Shown piece after piece: positions 17,371 through 26,431 of a stretch of 64,000 nucleotides of DNA. Source of the stretch: Pleionea mediterranea (GTDB lineage Bacteria; Pseudomonadota; Gammaproteobacteria; Enterobacterales; Kangiellaceae). The stretch lies in assembly GCF_003148745.1 (NCBI RefSeq), contig NZ_QGGU01000011.1:62001-126000 (forward strand), read 5' to 3'. Position 1 is the first letter of the stretch; every line of letters starts with the position of its first letter. The notes beneath the pieces are model-generated. The model saw only the letters and a program-made list of their open reading frames with translations, was not told the origin of the DNA and did no database searches. A program made the position numbers and the translations under genes.

Positions 17371-18273
17371 TCAATGCATAGGGCCTACAACAGTGGATAG
17401 CACTGCAGTTACAATTACAAGCAAGAAAGCCAACCAAAACTCAATGCCAATTGAACGAGCTAGCACGTACTTAACATCCTTTACATCAGATGCATTATCA
17501 CACTCAAGCCTGGGCACTAAAATTAGTTTATGGCGAGCCGCCAAACCAAGCAACAACAACACCAAAGCCAATTTAGTCAAAAGAAAGTTTCCGTAGGCTG
17601 ATTTTAATAGCATTTGCGGTTCGGAAAGTAATGTATAAACAAGATAACCTCCCAATCCTACCAAGATTAAAACCATAGGCTGCGCAACTTTACTGAAGTC
17701 ATTCATCAGCTTATGTAATACTTCAACTTTCAATTGATAACAAGCATGGCGTAATGCCAGCAAAGAGCCAATCCAGCTCAAAGCAATGACTACATGCACA
17801 CCTAGAATCAATTGCATCCAACCAGATAGCCCTGCAGTATGTCCGATAAAACCAAATGACAGGCCGATGGCGTAAATCATGCCAAGGTATAATAATGCAG
17901 CGAATGCAATCGAGACTCGTTTTTTGCTAAACCAATAGATAGCCGCGGCCACAGATATCGAAAACAGAGCCATCAGTCGCCAACGGAATGAATCGCCAAC
18001 GCCAGAATCCCAAAGCAGTGATATCATTTCAGTATCAAAAAGTCCTGTTATGCCTGATTCGGAAAAAGACCCAACACGTCCAAAAAAGTAAACACCGTTA
18101 AATACAAAGGCCATACCCACACCAGTAATAAATAGTCGGCGAATATAACCATGCCACTCCCTGTTGAAGGGCAAACGAATATACATCAAAGGCAAAGCAA
18201 TTAAGAATGAAAAGCCTAAGTACAAAAACACTTTGCTGATTACTGAAACTAAATTCCAGATTGTTATATCCAT
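17371..18273 (-). CDS. copD: CopD family copper resistance/import membrane protein
   Basis: A 300-residue inner-membrane protein with about eight hydrophobic segments, matching the CopD family. Conserved features include GHTAGLSGWMQLILGVHVVIAL, in which His residues probably form part of the copper path, and the W-I-G-S segment that follows. CopD works with periplasmic CopC in moving copper across or at the inner membrane. Here it lies 45 bases downstream of copC. Unlike YcnJ-type fusions the two proteins remain separate. Start ATG preceded by GAGAAC. Whether it imports copper for enzymes or helps resistance cannot be told from sequence; the adjacent efflux system favours homeostasis. Confidence 0.88.
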   Translation of the reverse strand: MDITIWNLVSVISKVFLYLGFSFLIALPLMYIRLPFNREWHGYIRRLFITGVGMAFVFNGVYFFGRVGSFSESGITGLFDTEMISLLWDSGVGDSFRWRLMALFSISVAAAIYWFSKKRVSIAFAALLYLGMIYAIGLSFGFIGHTAGLSGWMQLILGVHVVIALSWIGSLLALRHACYQLKVEVLHKLMNDFSKVAQPMVLILVGLGGYLVYTLLSEPQMLLKSAYGNFLLTKLALVLLLLGLAARHKLILVPRLECDNASDVKDVKYVLARSIGIEFWLAFLLVIVTAVLSTVVGPMH

Positions 18274-18318
18274 AGCTTTGTTCTCTTACTGTTTACGAAA
18301 AACATTTAGCTTTATTAT

Positions 18319-18681
18319 CTATTTTTTCTTTAATTCAAATGTAAAGTCTCCGGTAATTTTATGAGTATCCTTACCCATAACCATCCAGCTAACCTGATAC
18401 TTACCGCTATTTAACACGGGTAATTCAACACTAAATGAAGATGCAAAGCCTTTATTTGATTCTAATAAAACTGGCACTTCATTTTCTTGATTATGGATCA
18501 AGGTTACTTTGATTAACTTAACCTTGCTTTTAAATTTTAGCTCAAGCTTGTCAGGCACTTCCGTCAAGACCGCCCCATTATCTGGCGAAGACGATGAAAG
18601 TGTCGAGTGAGCTAACGCATCAAGATTAAAGCCCCATACCACTAACAATAATGTCCAAAAAACTATCTTTTTAATATTCAT
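18319..18681 (-). CDS. copC: Periplasmic copper-binding protein CopC
   Basis: A 120-residue secreted protein. The signal peptide (about residues 1-24) is followed by a mature N-terminus starting at the His of AHSTL, the amino-terminal His ligand of the CopC Cu(II) site. SSSPDNGAVLTEVPDKLEL is the family signature. The end (MVMGKDTHKITGDFTFEL) contains the Asp/His positions that complete that site in relatives. The Met-rich Cu(I) loop of Pseudomonas CopC is not obvious, so a Cu(II)-only form is likely. It has an AGGAG ribosome site and lies 39 bases after cusA, directly before copD. Confidence 0.92.
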   Translation of the reverse strand: MNIKKIVFWTLLLVVWGFNLDALAHSTLSSSSPDNGAVLTEVPDKLELKFKSKVKLIKVTLIHNQENEVPVLLESNKGFASSFSVELPVLNSGKYQVSWMVMGKDTHKITGDFTFELKKK

Positions 18682-18720
18682 AATTTAAACTCCTCGTTGA
18701 AGTTATCATCGCGTAAAACA

Positions 18721-21700
18721 TTAAAGACTCAATTGTTTTTTACGCCATAAAAAATACACTGCGGGTAATACCAGTAACGTTAAAATAAGTGCAGAAACCA
18801 TGCCGCCAACCATTGGCGCTGCTATTCGGCTCATCACTTCTGAGCCGGTTCCGGAACCATAAAGTATTGGCAGCAATCCAATAATAATGGCGGCAGCGGT
18901 CATCATAACCGGGCGAACACGCATGCCAGCACCTTCTAATACGGCTTTCATCAATGACTCTTTTGAGATTGTTTCTGTTGTTTGGTTTGCTGTTAACTGC
19001 TGATAGGATTGATTCAAATACACCAGCATGATTACCCCTATTTCTACCGCGACGCCGGCCAGAGCAATAAATCCAACGCCAACCGCTACCGAAAAGTTAA
19101 AGCCGTGTAGATACAGTAACCAGATACTGCCAACCATTGCCAATGGTAATGTCCCCATGATGATGGCCACTTCAGTGAAATTTCTAAAGTTGAGATAAAG
19201 CAAAATAATTATGATGGCCAAGGTTAACGGCACCACATAGGTTAGTTTCTCTTTTGCTCGTAGCATATACTCGTACTGACCGGACCAGTTAAGCGAATAA
19301 CCGGCCGGCAACTCAATATTGTCAGCGACGTATTGTTTGGCGTTTTCCACATAACTGCCAATGTCCACATCATCAATATCGACAAAGGTCCAACCGTTAA
19401 TCCGTGCGTTTTCACTTTTAATACCGGGAGGCCCATTGTCGATTGAAATATCGGCAACATCGGCCAGAGAAATTCGCTGTCCGTCGGGTGTCACTACCGG
19501 CAGCACAGCCAATTGTTCTGGCGATTGACGATACCCTTGAGGGTAACGAATATTAACCGGGTAACGCTCCTGCCCTTCTACCGTTTGCGTAACATTCATA
19601 CCACCAATCGCTGTTGCAATAACCTGTTGAACATCTGCAATGTTTAAACCATATCGAGCGGCCTGCTCGCGTTTTATATCCACTTTAATATAACGCCCGC
19701 CGGCAACTCGCTCGGAATACACAGAAGCGGTTCCTGCAACGTCCATCAAGTGTTGCTCCAGTTGTTGACCTATCGACTGGATCACATTTAAATCAGGGCC
19801 AGCCACTTTTATACCTACAGGTGTTTTAATGCCGGTGGCCAACATATCTATGCGTGTTTTTATTGGCATAACCCAGGCATTGGTGACTCCCGGAAACTGC
19901 ACCAATTGATCCAACTCTTTGATCAGTTTTTTAGTGGTCATGCCATCACGCCATTCAGAGCGAGGTTTTAACTGAATAAAGGTTTCGATCATGGTGAGCG
20001 GTGCCGGATCCGTCGCAGTTTCAGCTCGTCCCATTTTGCCAAATACATTCCTGACTTCGGGTACTGTTCGAATAAGCTTGTCGGTTTGTTGCAACAGTTC
20101 TCTTGCTTTACCAATAGAGATCCCCGGGTAGGTAGTGGGCATATACATAATATCGCCTTCATCCAGTGGCGGAATAAACTCACTGCCAATTTTATTCACT
20201 GGCCAAAGTCCTACCAATAAAATAACCGCCGATAAGGTTAGCGTTGTTTTCGGGTAAGCCAATATTTTTTTTAATACCGGAATATATCCCGCAATTAACA
20301 CTCGATTAATTGGATTTTTATGTTCGGCTATGACTTTGCCGCGAATAAAATAACCCATTAACACCGGCACTAAAGTTATCGCCAGTGCAGCTGATGCGGC
20401 CATGGCATATGTTTTGGTAAAGGCTAATGGCGAAAACATTCGACCTTCTTGCGCTTCCAGGGTAAACACCGGCACAAAACTAACGGTAATGATTAATAAA
20501 CTGAAAAATAATGCCGGCCCTACTTCACTCGATGCTTTTGCGACCACTTGCCAACGGTTTTCATTGGTTAATGGCGTCCTTTCCATGTGCTTATGCATGT
20601 TTTCGATCATCACAATGGCACCGTCAATCATCGCACCAATGGCAATAGCAATGCCACCAAGCGACATTATATTGGCGTTTAAACCTTGCCAGTGCATCAC
20701 TATAAACGCGGTTAAAATACCCACCGGCAAACTGATAATGGCTACCAGTGATGAACGCACATGAAACAAAAAGATCATGCAAACCAATGCGACAACGGCA
20801 AACTCTTCCAGTAATTTAAACCACAAGTTTTCTACCGCATTTTTGATCAATCCGCTGCGATCATACACGGTGACAACTTCCACACCTTCCGGCAAACTTC
20901 GTTTCAGTTGTGCTAATTTTTCTTTTACGCCATCAATGGTTTTTTGCGCATTTTCACCAAAACGCATCACCACTATGCCGCCAACCACTTCACCTTCTCC
21001 GTTCAGTTCAGCAATACCACGACGCATTTGTGGCCCAATGCTGATATCGGCAACATTTTTAAGCAACAGAGGTGTGCCTTTTTTATTTTGTCCTAAAGGT
21101 ATATTGCCGATATCCTGCGTGCTTTTTAAATAGCCAGTCGCTCGCACCATATATTCGGCTTCGGCCATTTCAATCACCGAGGCGCCTATTTCCTGATTCC
21201 CCCGTTTGATGGCCATTTGAATATGGCTGAGTGGAATGTCGTATGCGCGCAACTTATCAGGATCCACTCGCACCTGATATTGTTTAACCATTCCGCCCAG
21301 TGCCGATACTTCCGAAACACCGGGCACGGTTTGCAATTCATACTTTAAAAACCAGTCCTGAATACTTCGCAGCTGGCTAAGATCATGTTGACCGGTTGGA
21401 TCTGTTAATGCGTAAAGATAAACCCAGCCAACACCGGTGGCATCAGGCCCCAATTGTGGCTTGGCATTATCAGGTAAATCCGCCGCAACCTGACTTAAGT
21501 ATTCCAGCACACGACTCCGTGCCCAATAGAGATCCGTATCATCATCAAAAATCACATAAACATAGGAATCGCCAAAAAAAGAAAAACCGCGTACCGTTTG
21601 TGCACCGGGCACAGATAACATTGCTGTCGTAAGCGGATAGGTCACCTGATCCTGAACCACCTGCGGAGCTTGACCGGGATAAGATGTCTTGATGATCACC

Positions 21701-21837
21701 TGAACATCGGATAAATCAGGGATCGCATCCACCGGTGTATTTTTAAGCGAATAAGCGCCGGCGCCAATCAGTAAAATAGTTGCAAGCAACACAAAAAAAC
21801 GATTGCTCACAGACCAGCGAATTATTGACTCAATCAT
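18721..21837 (-). CDS. cusA: Heavy-metal RND efflux pump, CusA/CzcA family
   Basis: A 1038-residue inner-membrane RND transporter, standard length for the heavy-metal subfamily. It starts with the usual MIESIIRWSVSNRF, has two large periplasmic loops and twelve predicted helices. The proton-relay Asp/Glu motif in helix four is GAMIDGAIVMIEN. Methionines near MYMPTTYPG and PAPLTMIETF fit the Cu(I)/Ag(I) periplasmic path of CusA-type pumps. It would export monovalent copper or silver through CusB and CusC. The ATG overlaps the cusB stop by four bases (ATGA). Copper rather than zinc/cobalt is supported by the CusF-like domain in the partner CusB and by neighbouring copC and copD. Confidence 0.94.
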   Translation of the reverse strand: MIESIIRWSVSNRFFVLLATILLIGAGAYSLKNTPVDAIPDLSDVQVIIKTSYPGQAPQVVQDQVTYPLTTAMLSVPGAQTVRGFSFFGDSYVYVIFDDDTDLYWARSRVLEYLSQVAADLPDNAKPQLGPDATGVGWVYLYALTDPTGQHDLSQLRSIQDWFLKYELQTVPGVSEVSALGGMVKQYQVRVDPDKLRAYDIPLSHIQMAIKRGNQEIGASVIEMAEAEYMVRATGYLKSTQDIGNIPLGQNKKGTPLLLKNVADISIGPQMRRGIAELNGEGEVVGGIVVMRFGENAQKTIDGVKEKLAQLKRSLPEGVEVVTVYDRSGLIKNAVENLWFKLLEEFAVVALVCMIFLFHVRSSLVAIISLPVGILTAFIVMHWQGLNANIMSLGGIAIAIGAMIDGAIVMIENMHKHMERTPLTNENRWQVVAKASSEVGPALFFSLLIITVSFVPVFTLEAQEGRMFSPLAFTKTYAMAASAALAITLVPVLMGYFIRGKVIAEHKNPINRVLIAGYIPVLKKILAYPKTTLTLSAVILLVGLWPVNKIGSEFIPPLDEGDIMYMPTTYPGISIGKARELLQQTDKLIRTVPEVRNVFGKMGRAETATDPAPLTMIETFIQLKPRSEWRDGMTTKKLIKELDQLVQFPGVTNAWVMPIKTRIDMLATGIKTPVGIKVAGPDLNVIQSIGQQLEQHLMDVAGTASVYSERVAGGRYIKVDIKREQAARYGLNIADVQQVIATAIGGMNVTQTVEGQERYPVNIRYPQGYRQSPEQLAVLPVVTPDGQRISLADVADISIDNGPPGIKSENARINGWTFVDIDDVDIGSYVENAKQYVADNIELPAGYSLNWSGQYEYMLRAKEKLTYVVPLTLAIIIILLYLNFRNFTEVAIIMGTLPLAMVGSIWLLYLHGFNFSVAVGVGFIALAGVAVEIGVIMLVYLNQSYQQLTANQTTETISKESLMKAVLEGAGMRVRPVMMTAAAIIIGLLPILYGSGTGSEVMSRIAAPMVGGMVSALILTLLVLPAVYFLWRKKQLSL

Positions 21838-23690
21838 GCTGTTAGCCCTTTGTCGTGTTTTTGTTTAATTTCTGCTGAGCGATGATGCGAATGGTCCATG
21901 AGATCTATTTGTTGGTTCAAATTTATTGACGAATTATCTTTCGCTTGCGACCGACGATGGTGAAATCCCATGATAACAAATCCATCGTCGGTAACTTTAA
22001 ACGTAAAGTGCACTCTGTCACCCGGCTTAAATCCCTCAGTACTCACTCCCGGCTTAAGTTTAAAATTAACGGTGGCAGCATCACGCCCCCACTTTTCAAT
22101 CGCATCGCGATAAATTCGAATTGATTGCTCGTTGTTATCAATCGACAATACATCACCTTTAACTCGCGCTGTATTATTGGACGATTCAGTGGCGTCACTA
22201 ATAGCTGTAATGGTGTAGTTATTATTTTTCTGTCGGGTGATTTCAATACTGATTTCTTGCTCAAGTTTAATACGGGAAAGATCAATGGCTTCATCAATGG
22301 AAAAATCCATGGTCATTGCAGGCCAGTCCCAGGCACTAACAGATTGATGGGTTGCATTAACGCTTCCGGCTTCAGCATTAACCGAATGAATCACGGCATC
22401 CACCCAGATGTTATTCACTAACGTCTGTTTGCTTTCCATTCGTTTAAAGTCCGATGATTTGCTTGACTCCGAATCAATTAAAAATTGGGCAGAAGTGACC
22501 ACACGATCGCCCTCTATAAGCCCCGACAAGACTTCAATATACTGCTGACTTGATTTACCCAGAGTCACCGCAACGGATTTAAATTGGTTATCGTCTAATA
22601 CAACCACAACCCGATTTTGATTTTCAGTTCGAATGACCGCTTCTTTCGGTATGGCTAAAACAGGTTGTTCTGTTTTAGAGTGGATCATAACCTGAGCAAA
22701 CATATTCGGCTTTAATGCTCTGTCAGAATTGTTAAACACCAGACGAAGCTGTAATGTTCTGGTGGCTTCGTTCAGTACCGGATAAATAAAATCCACCTGT
22801 CCCTGCCATTTTCGCTCGGGCAAAAAGTCCAGTGTCATGGTGACCTTATCGCCCTGTTGCACAAAAGGCACCTGTCGTTCAAACACTTCGGTTAGTACCC
22901 AAACTTGAGACAAATCACCAACCGACATAATTTTATTGCTGGGCTGAACAAAAAAACCTTCCCGAATACTCAGGTTATCAACGATTCCACTTTGTGGCGC
23001 ATAAAACACCACTCGCTGCTTAACCTGACGAGTTTGCTTTATCTGTTTTATAAACGAGGCATTAATATTAAGCGACGTTAATCGTTGTTCAGCAGCCTTA
23101 ATTAAGGTTGTATTGTTACGTTGCATGGCTAACACTAATTCTTCCTGAGCGTTAACCAGTTCTGGCGAATAGAGTTCGTACAAGGGTTGACCTTGCGTTA
23201 CAGTTTCGCCACTGGATTTAATGTAAAGTTTTTCAACCCATCCTGAAACGCGTGGATGAATGTGAATTAGTTTATTTTCATCGTACTGTACATAGCCCAC
23301 GGTTGAAACCTGACTGTTTAGATTGATTCGCTCAACCGTTTCTGTACGAACGCCAAGATTGTTCACAACATCCGGATCAATGGTTACAGCACCGGCGACT
23401 TTTTCAGCGCCCTTATCGTCTGCGTAAACGGGAACCAAATCCATTCCCATAGGCGACTTGCCCGGCTTATCCCGTCGATAATTATCATCCATGGGCGCAA
23501 CCCAATACAAAGGCTTCTGTTCGCCAGATTGAGTTTTAGCACTGTCTTTATTAAATAATGATAATAAATAACTTGTAATAATAGTAATCACAATACCAAG
23601 CAACAGGCCCATTAATAATGGCCCTAGCATTGTTCTTCCGTTTGACAGTACTTTTAATTGAGCGGTTTTGTTTGCTTTTAATGAGTTCAT
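21834..23690 (-). CDS. cusB: RND periplasmic adaptor CusB with C-terminal CusF-like domains
   Basis: A 618-residue adaptor, longer than E. coli CusB (407 residues). Order: N-terminal membrane anchor (20-45); a short heavy-metal-binding motif YWVAPMDDNYRRDKPG (around 62-90); membrane-fusion core with a coiled-coil hairpin (about 170-215); a CusF-like domain (430-509) with H448, W456, M459 and M461 in WPAMTMDF; a second CusF-like domain (510-574) whose matching loop reads WGRDAATVNF and has lost both Met; then a His-rich tail (HHRRSQ, DHSHHRS). The first CusF domain should bind Cu(I)/Ag(I) and feed the pump. The second may be structural or a relic. Both junctions with cusC and cusA overlap by four bases, so translation is coupled. 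Confidence 0.92.
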   Translation of the reverse strand: MNSLKANKTAQLKVLSNGRTMLGPLLMGLLLGIVITIITSYLLSLFNKDSAKTQSGEQKPLYWVAPMDDNYRRDKPGKSPMGMDLVPVYADDKGAEKVAGAVTIDPDVVNNLGVRTETVERINLNSQVSTVGYVQYDENKLIHIHPRVSGWVEKLYIKSSGETVTQGQPLYELYSPELVNAQEELVLAMQRNNTTLIKAAEQRLTSLNINASFIKQIKQTRQVKQRVVFYAPQSGIVDNLSIREGFFVQPSNKIMSVGDLSQVWVLTEVFERQVPFVQQGDKVTMTLDFLPERKWQGQVDFIYPVLNEATRTLQLRLVFNNSDRALKPNMFAQVMIHSKTEQPVLAIPKEAVIRTENQNRVVVVLDDNQFKSVAVTLGKSSQQYIEVLSGLIEGDRVVTSAQFLIDSESSKSSDFKRMESKQTLVNNIWVDAVIHSVNAEAGSVNATHQSVSAWDWPAMTMDFSIDEAIDLSRIKLEQEISIEITRQKNNNYTITAISDATESSNNTARVKGDVLSIDNNEQSIRIYRDAIEKWGRDAATVNFKLKPGVSTEGFKPGDRVHFTFKVTDDGFVIMGFHHRRSQAKDNSSINLNQQIDLMDHSHHRSAEIKQKHDKGLTA

Positions 23691-25240
23691 GGTTGCGCTC
23701 CCGCATTATTCTTTAATTCAGAAGGTTCACTGGATAAATTACCAGTGTAAAATATTTGCTTTGCGTTTTTGGCTAAAAAATAATTTATTTTCAAAATGCT
23801 TTTTTGTTTCTCAACGGACAACATTAAGAAATCTATTTTTGCATTAAGCTCTGCAATTCTTGCTCGCACCACCTCGGCAAAATCACCATCATCGTTGTTG
23901 TAAGCAATCAATGCCGATTCAGCCTGCTGATTGATTTGTGGCAATAGCGTCTCTTTATATAGAGTTTCTCGCTCCATTAGCCGGCTTAAACTTTTATACT
24001 CAGACTTAAAGCCAGCAATTAATTCACGAAGCTTTAACCAACGAGCCACTTTAATCGACTGGTTTTTTTTGGTTTGCGACTCAACTTGTTTATCTTGTTT
24101 GTTCGCAGTAAATAAGGGTAAGTCAAAAGAAACACCCACCGAGAAAAAATCGGAACGCGACTGCCCGGTTAAACCATCTTCTCGATAGCCATAATTTGCG
24201 TTAACCATCCAGTCGGGTTTGTAAGACTGCTTTGCCAACTCAATATTGATGTTACTGACGGCAACTTGACTGTCAATTAAACGAACCGATGGATGCTGTA
24301 AGAACAAGTTAAAAATGGTTTCCTCACGCAAGTCATTGAGCTCTGTAACAGCCTGCTTTTGAATCAAGCTTAATTCAGGCAACTCAGATCCAAGGGTGAT
24401 TTTTTCTGAATGGCTATTTTCGCCATAAGAAAGCCCTTGCGTAGCATTTTTTAAAAGTGCATGGGCGTTGCTAATAAACTGATTGCCTAGCCAGCGTTGA
24501 ATACTTTCTTTTTGCTGCTCCTTCATCTGTTGCAGTTTCAATAAACGATCATCAAGCCGGGTTAACTCAAGTTGCGCCCGAACAATATCCTGTTGACGCA
24601 CGCCCCCCATGGTTGATGAATATCGCGACTCAGCAATGCTGACTAACTGCGTAAACAAAGAACGGTTTTGATTAATTAATGCAATACTTTGTTCGGCCAG
24701 AAAATGTTGCAACCATAAAGAGCCTACAGTTACCACTAACTCTGCCTTACGTTGTTCTCGAAGAATAGGTTGCTGTTGTGCCATTTGTTGCAACTTTTTA
24801 TGTTGCAACTCAAGAACATCACCTTTGGGAATAACTTGTGTTACCCCCACCTTAAACTGGGTCATTGGCTCTTGCGCAAACTCAAAACTGTCAGTAGGTA
24901 AATTGGCCAAACCAAGGGAAAGCTTGGGATCAGGCAATGAATTTGCCGCAACAGACTCGGCTTCCATGGCGCTTTGCTGCATTTGATTGGCTAATATCCA
25001 GAGATCATTATTAAGAACCAGTTCCAGAGTTGTTTTGAAATCCGGTAGCGATTCATTGCTGTTGAATGGAGCCTGTTTACTCATGTCAATTGCGTCGCGT
25101 TGAGCTGCCACTGCACTTAGTGGTGTCAAAACACCTATAACAAGCACCATGAATACACGTATTAACAAGCAGTTCGTATCAGACAGAATTCGCTTTAAAG
25201 CCATAGTTATAAAAATCGTTCGTTTAATCATCATGTTCAT
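23687..25240 (-). CDS. cusC: TolC-family outer-membrane channel of the Cus-type efflux system
   Basis: A 517-residue outer-membrane efflux protein. An N-terminal hydrophobic segment (about residues 24-46, VFMVLVIGVLTPLSAVAA) serves as signal peptide after an unusually long charged N-region. The mature protein has the two repeated long-helix modules of the TolC family (for example ARSPSxxx-like SVRLIDSQVAVSNINIELAK and the closing ALIAYNNDDGDF region). No lipobox is evident, unlike E. coli CusC. It forms the exit duct for CusBA. Several in-frame ATGs occur (25240, 25234, 25231 and later), and a start nearer the signal core is possible. A gap of about 175 bases separates it from the upstream Met-rich gene. 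Confidence 0.9.
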   Translation of the reverse strand: MNMMIKRTIFITMALKRILSDTNCLLIRVFMVLVIGVLTPLSAVAAQRDAIDMSKQAPFNSNESLPDFKTTLELVLNNDLWILANQMQQSAMEAESVAANSLPDPKLSLGLANLPTDSFEFAQEPMTQFKVGVTQVIPKGDVLELQHKKLQQMAQQQPILREQRKAELVVTVGSLWLQHFLAEQSIALINQNRSLFTQLVSIAESRYSSTMGGVRQQDIVRAQLELTRLDDRLLKLQQMKEQQKESIQRWLGNQFISNAHALLKNATQGLSYGENSHSEKITLGSELPELSLIQKQAVTELNDLREETIFNLFLQHPSVRLIDSQVAVSNINIELAKQSYKPDWMVNANYGYREDGLTGQSRSDFFSVGVSFDLPLFTANKQDKQVESQTKKNQSIKVARWLKLRELIAGFKSEYKSLSRLMERETLYKETLLPQINQQAESALIAYNNDDGDFAEVVRARIAELNAKIDFLMLSVEKQKSILKINYFLAKNAKQIFYTGNLSSEPSELKNNAGAQP

Positions 25241-25415
25241 TTACTCACATGCCCATAAAAGCTAGAGATCTATTTAGAAGCCATCTCAAATAGAATTCAT
25301 CTCAAAAAAAGTAACGCTAATAGTATTTTTTTAAAACCACTGTAAAAATAATACACAAGCTAGCAGGTTAAATAGATACCTGTACATTGACTATTAATTT
25401 ACAAGGACTATTGAA

Positions 25416-25922
25416 CTAGAGGATAGGAGGACGGAATAACGGAGAAGAATAGGCAATTAAAAGCGCAGGTGTTTGCACTAATGCCGACTGGGTTGAGTTA
25501 GAATCAATAACACTGGCCATATCCAGGCAGCAAATGGCAACGCCGGAACAAGCCGTCATGGTGCAAGATGCGCCGTCATCGCAACAGGACATTCCACCTG
25601 ATGAGTCATGATTTGTAATTAAAGAGTCGGTTATGGTTGAAGAATCTTTGTTGGCAGAAAAAGCATGTTTGGTTGCAGCCGATGTAGACATCGACTCGGC
25701 AGTATGGCCTGTGTGTAGCGGGTCTGATGGCTCAGACATCGTCTCTGTTTTCATCATATGAGAATTCATCGTATGATCATCCATCATATGACCATCCATC
25801 GTAGAACCATCCATCACATGGCTACTATCCATAGCGACACAAACATGACTCGCACCACTCCACGACTGCACCGATTGTGCCGCCACAAGTAGAATTAAAA
25901 TTAATAGAGTCTGTTTATACAC
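25416..25922 (-). CDS. Secreted Met/His/Cys-rich protein, probable copper binder
   Basis: A 168-residue protein with a signal peptide (LLILILLVAAQSVQS). The mature N-terminal part holds nine Met within about 35 residues in repeats of the type MDGxxMDGHMM, interleaved with His and Asp, a pattern seen in Cu(I)/Cu(II)-binding periplasmic proteins. A later segment holds six of the seven Cys, including two CC pairs (SCCDD, AICC). The C-terminus is hydrophobic and ends LFRPPIL. I do not recognise a named family. The start is GTG with a weak ribosome site. As the first gene of the cluster just upstream of cusCBA, it is probably a periplasmic copper sponge or sensor; that role is inference from composition and context. 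Confidence 0.75.
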   Translation of the reverse strand: MYKQTLLILILLVAAQSVQSWSGASHVCVAMDSSHVMDGSTMDGHMMDDHTMNSHMMKTETMSEPSDPLHTGHTAESMSTSAATKHAFSANKDSSTITDSLITNHDSSGGMSCCDDGASCTMTACSGVAICCLDMASVIDSNSTQSALVQTPALLIAYSSPLFRPPIL

Positions 25923-26020
25923 CTGATGTAAGCTGCCTTTATGTTGTATGACAAAATTACTCTATCGTCGCTAAAACGCAGTAATTAAGTGACTTTATGA
26001 TACCACTTCCGATTAAAAGT

Positions 26021-26242
26021 TCAATCAGCAGCGTATTTTGAGCTCTCAACTATGGTGACCGTCTCATTGGCTTCACTCCACTCAATAACAGCATCACCAG
26101 AAGCCAGTTGACGTTTAACCTGATCAGTCCACTGTTGCATATCCGCCGACTCCATCTGGTAATCTTCGAGTTTTTCTAAAATATACTCTTTTATTACGCT
26201 GTTTAGCGTGTCGGGTTCAAGTTGTTGCCAGGGGATAATCAT
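26021..26242 (-). CDS. yheU: YheU family protein (UPF0270)
   Basis: A 73-residue cytoplasmic protein matching E. coli YheU over its whole length: MIIPWQQLEPDTLNSVIKEY at the start, then VKRQLASGDAVIEWSEANET in the second half. It has no known activity. It lies about 100 bases upstream of the Met-rich copper gene on the same strand but is a widely conserved housekeeping gene, so it marks the edge of the metal cluster rather than belonging to it. Confidence 0.92.
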   Translation of the reverse strand: MIIPWQQLEPDTLNSVIKEYILEKLEDYQMESADMQQWTDQVKRQLASGDAVIEWSEANETVTIVESSKYAAD

Positions 26243-26431
26243 TGACTAGGACCTAGTGCTGCTTTCAAAGATGGGCTAATAAGGCAAATTGTAGAGATGC
26301 ACACATTAATAAACAAGTGTAACGATTATCCATATGATGAATAACTTGGCTTGACTTTAAGCTCTTGGCAAACAGACAGTGTATCTTTGTCATAGTTGGT
26401 TTTTCTGATTTTCCTGGTTTTAGAGTGACTC

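Noticed and set aside
19242-21632. Open frames on both strands inside cusA
   Set aside because: They are shadows of the conserved RND pump frame, without ribosome sites or recognisable domains.
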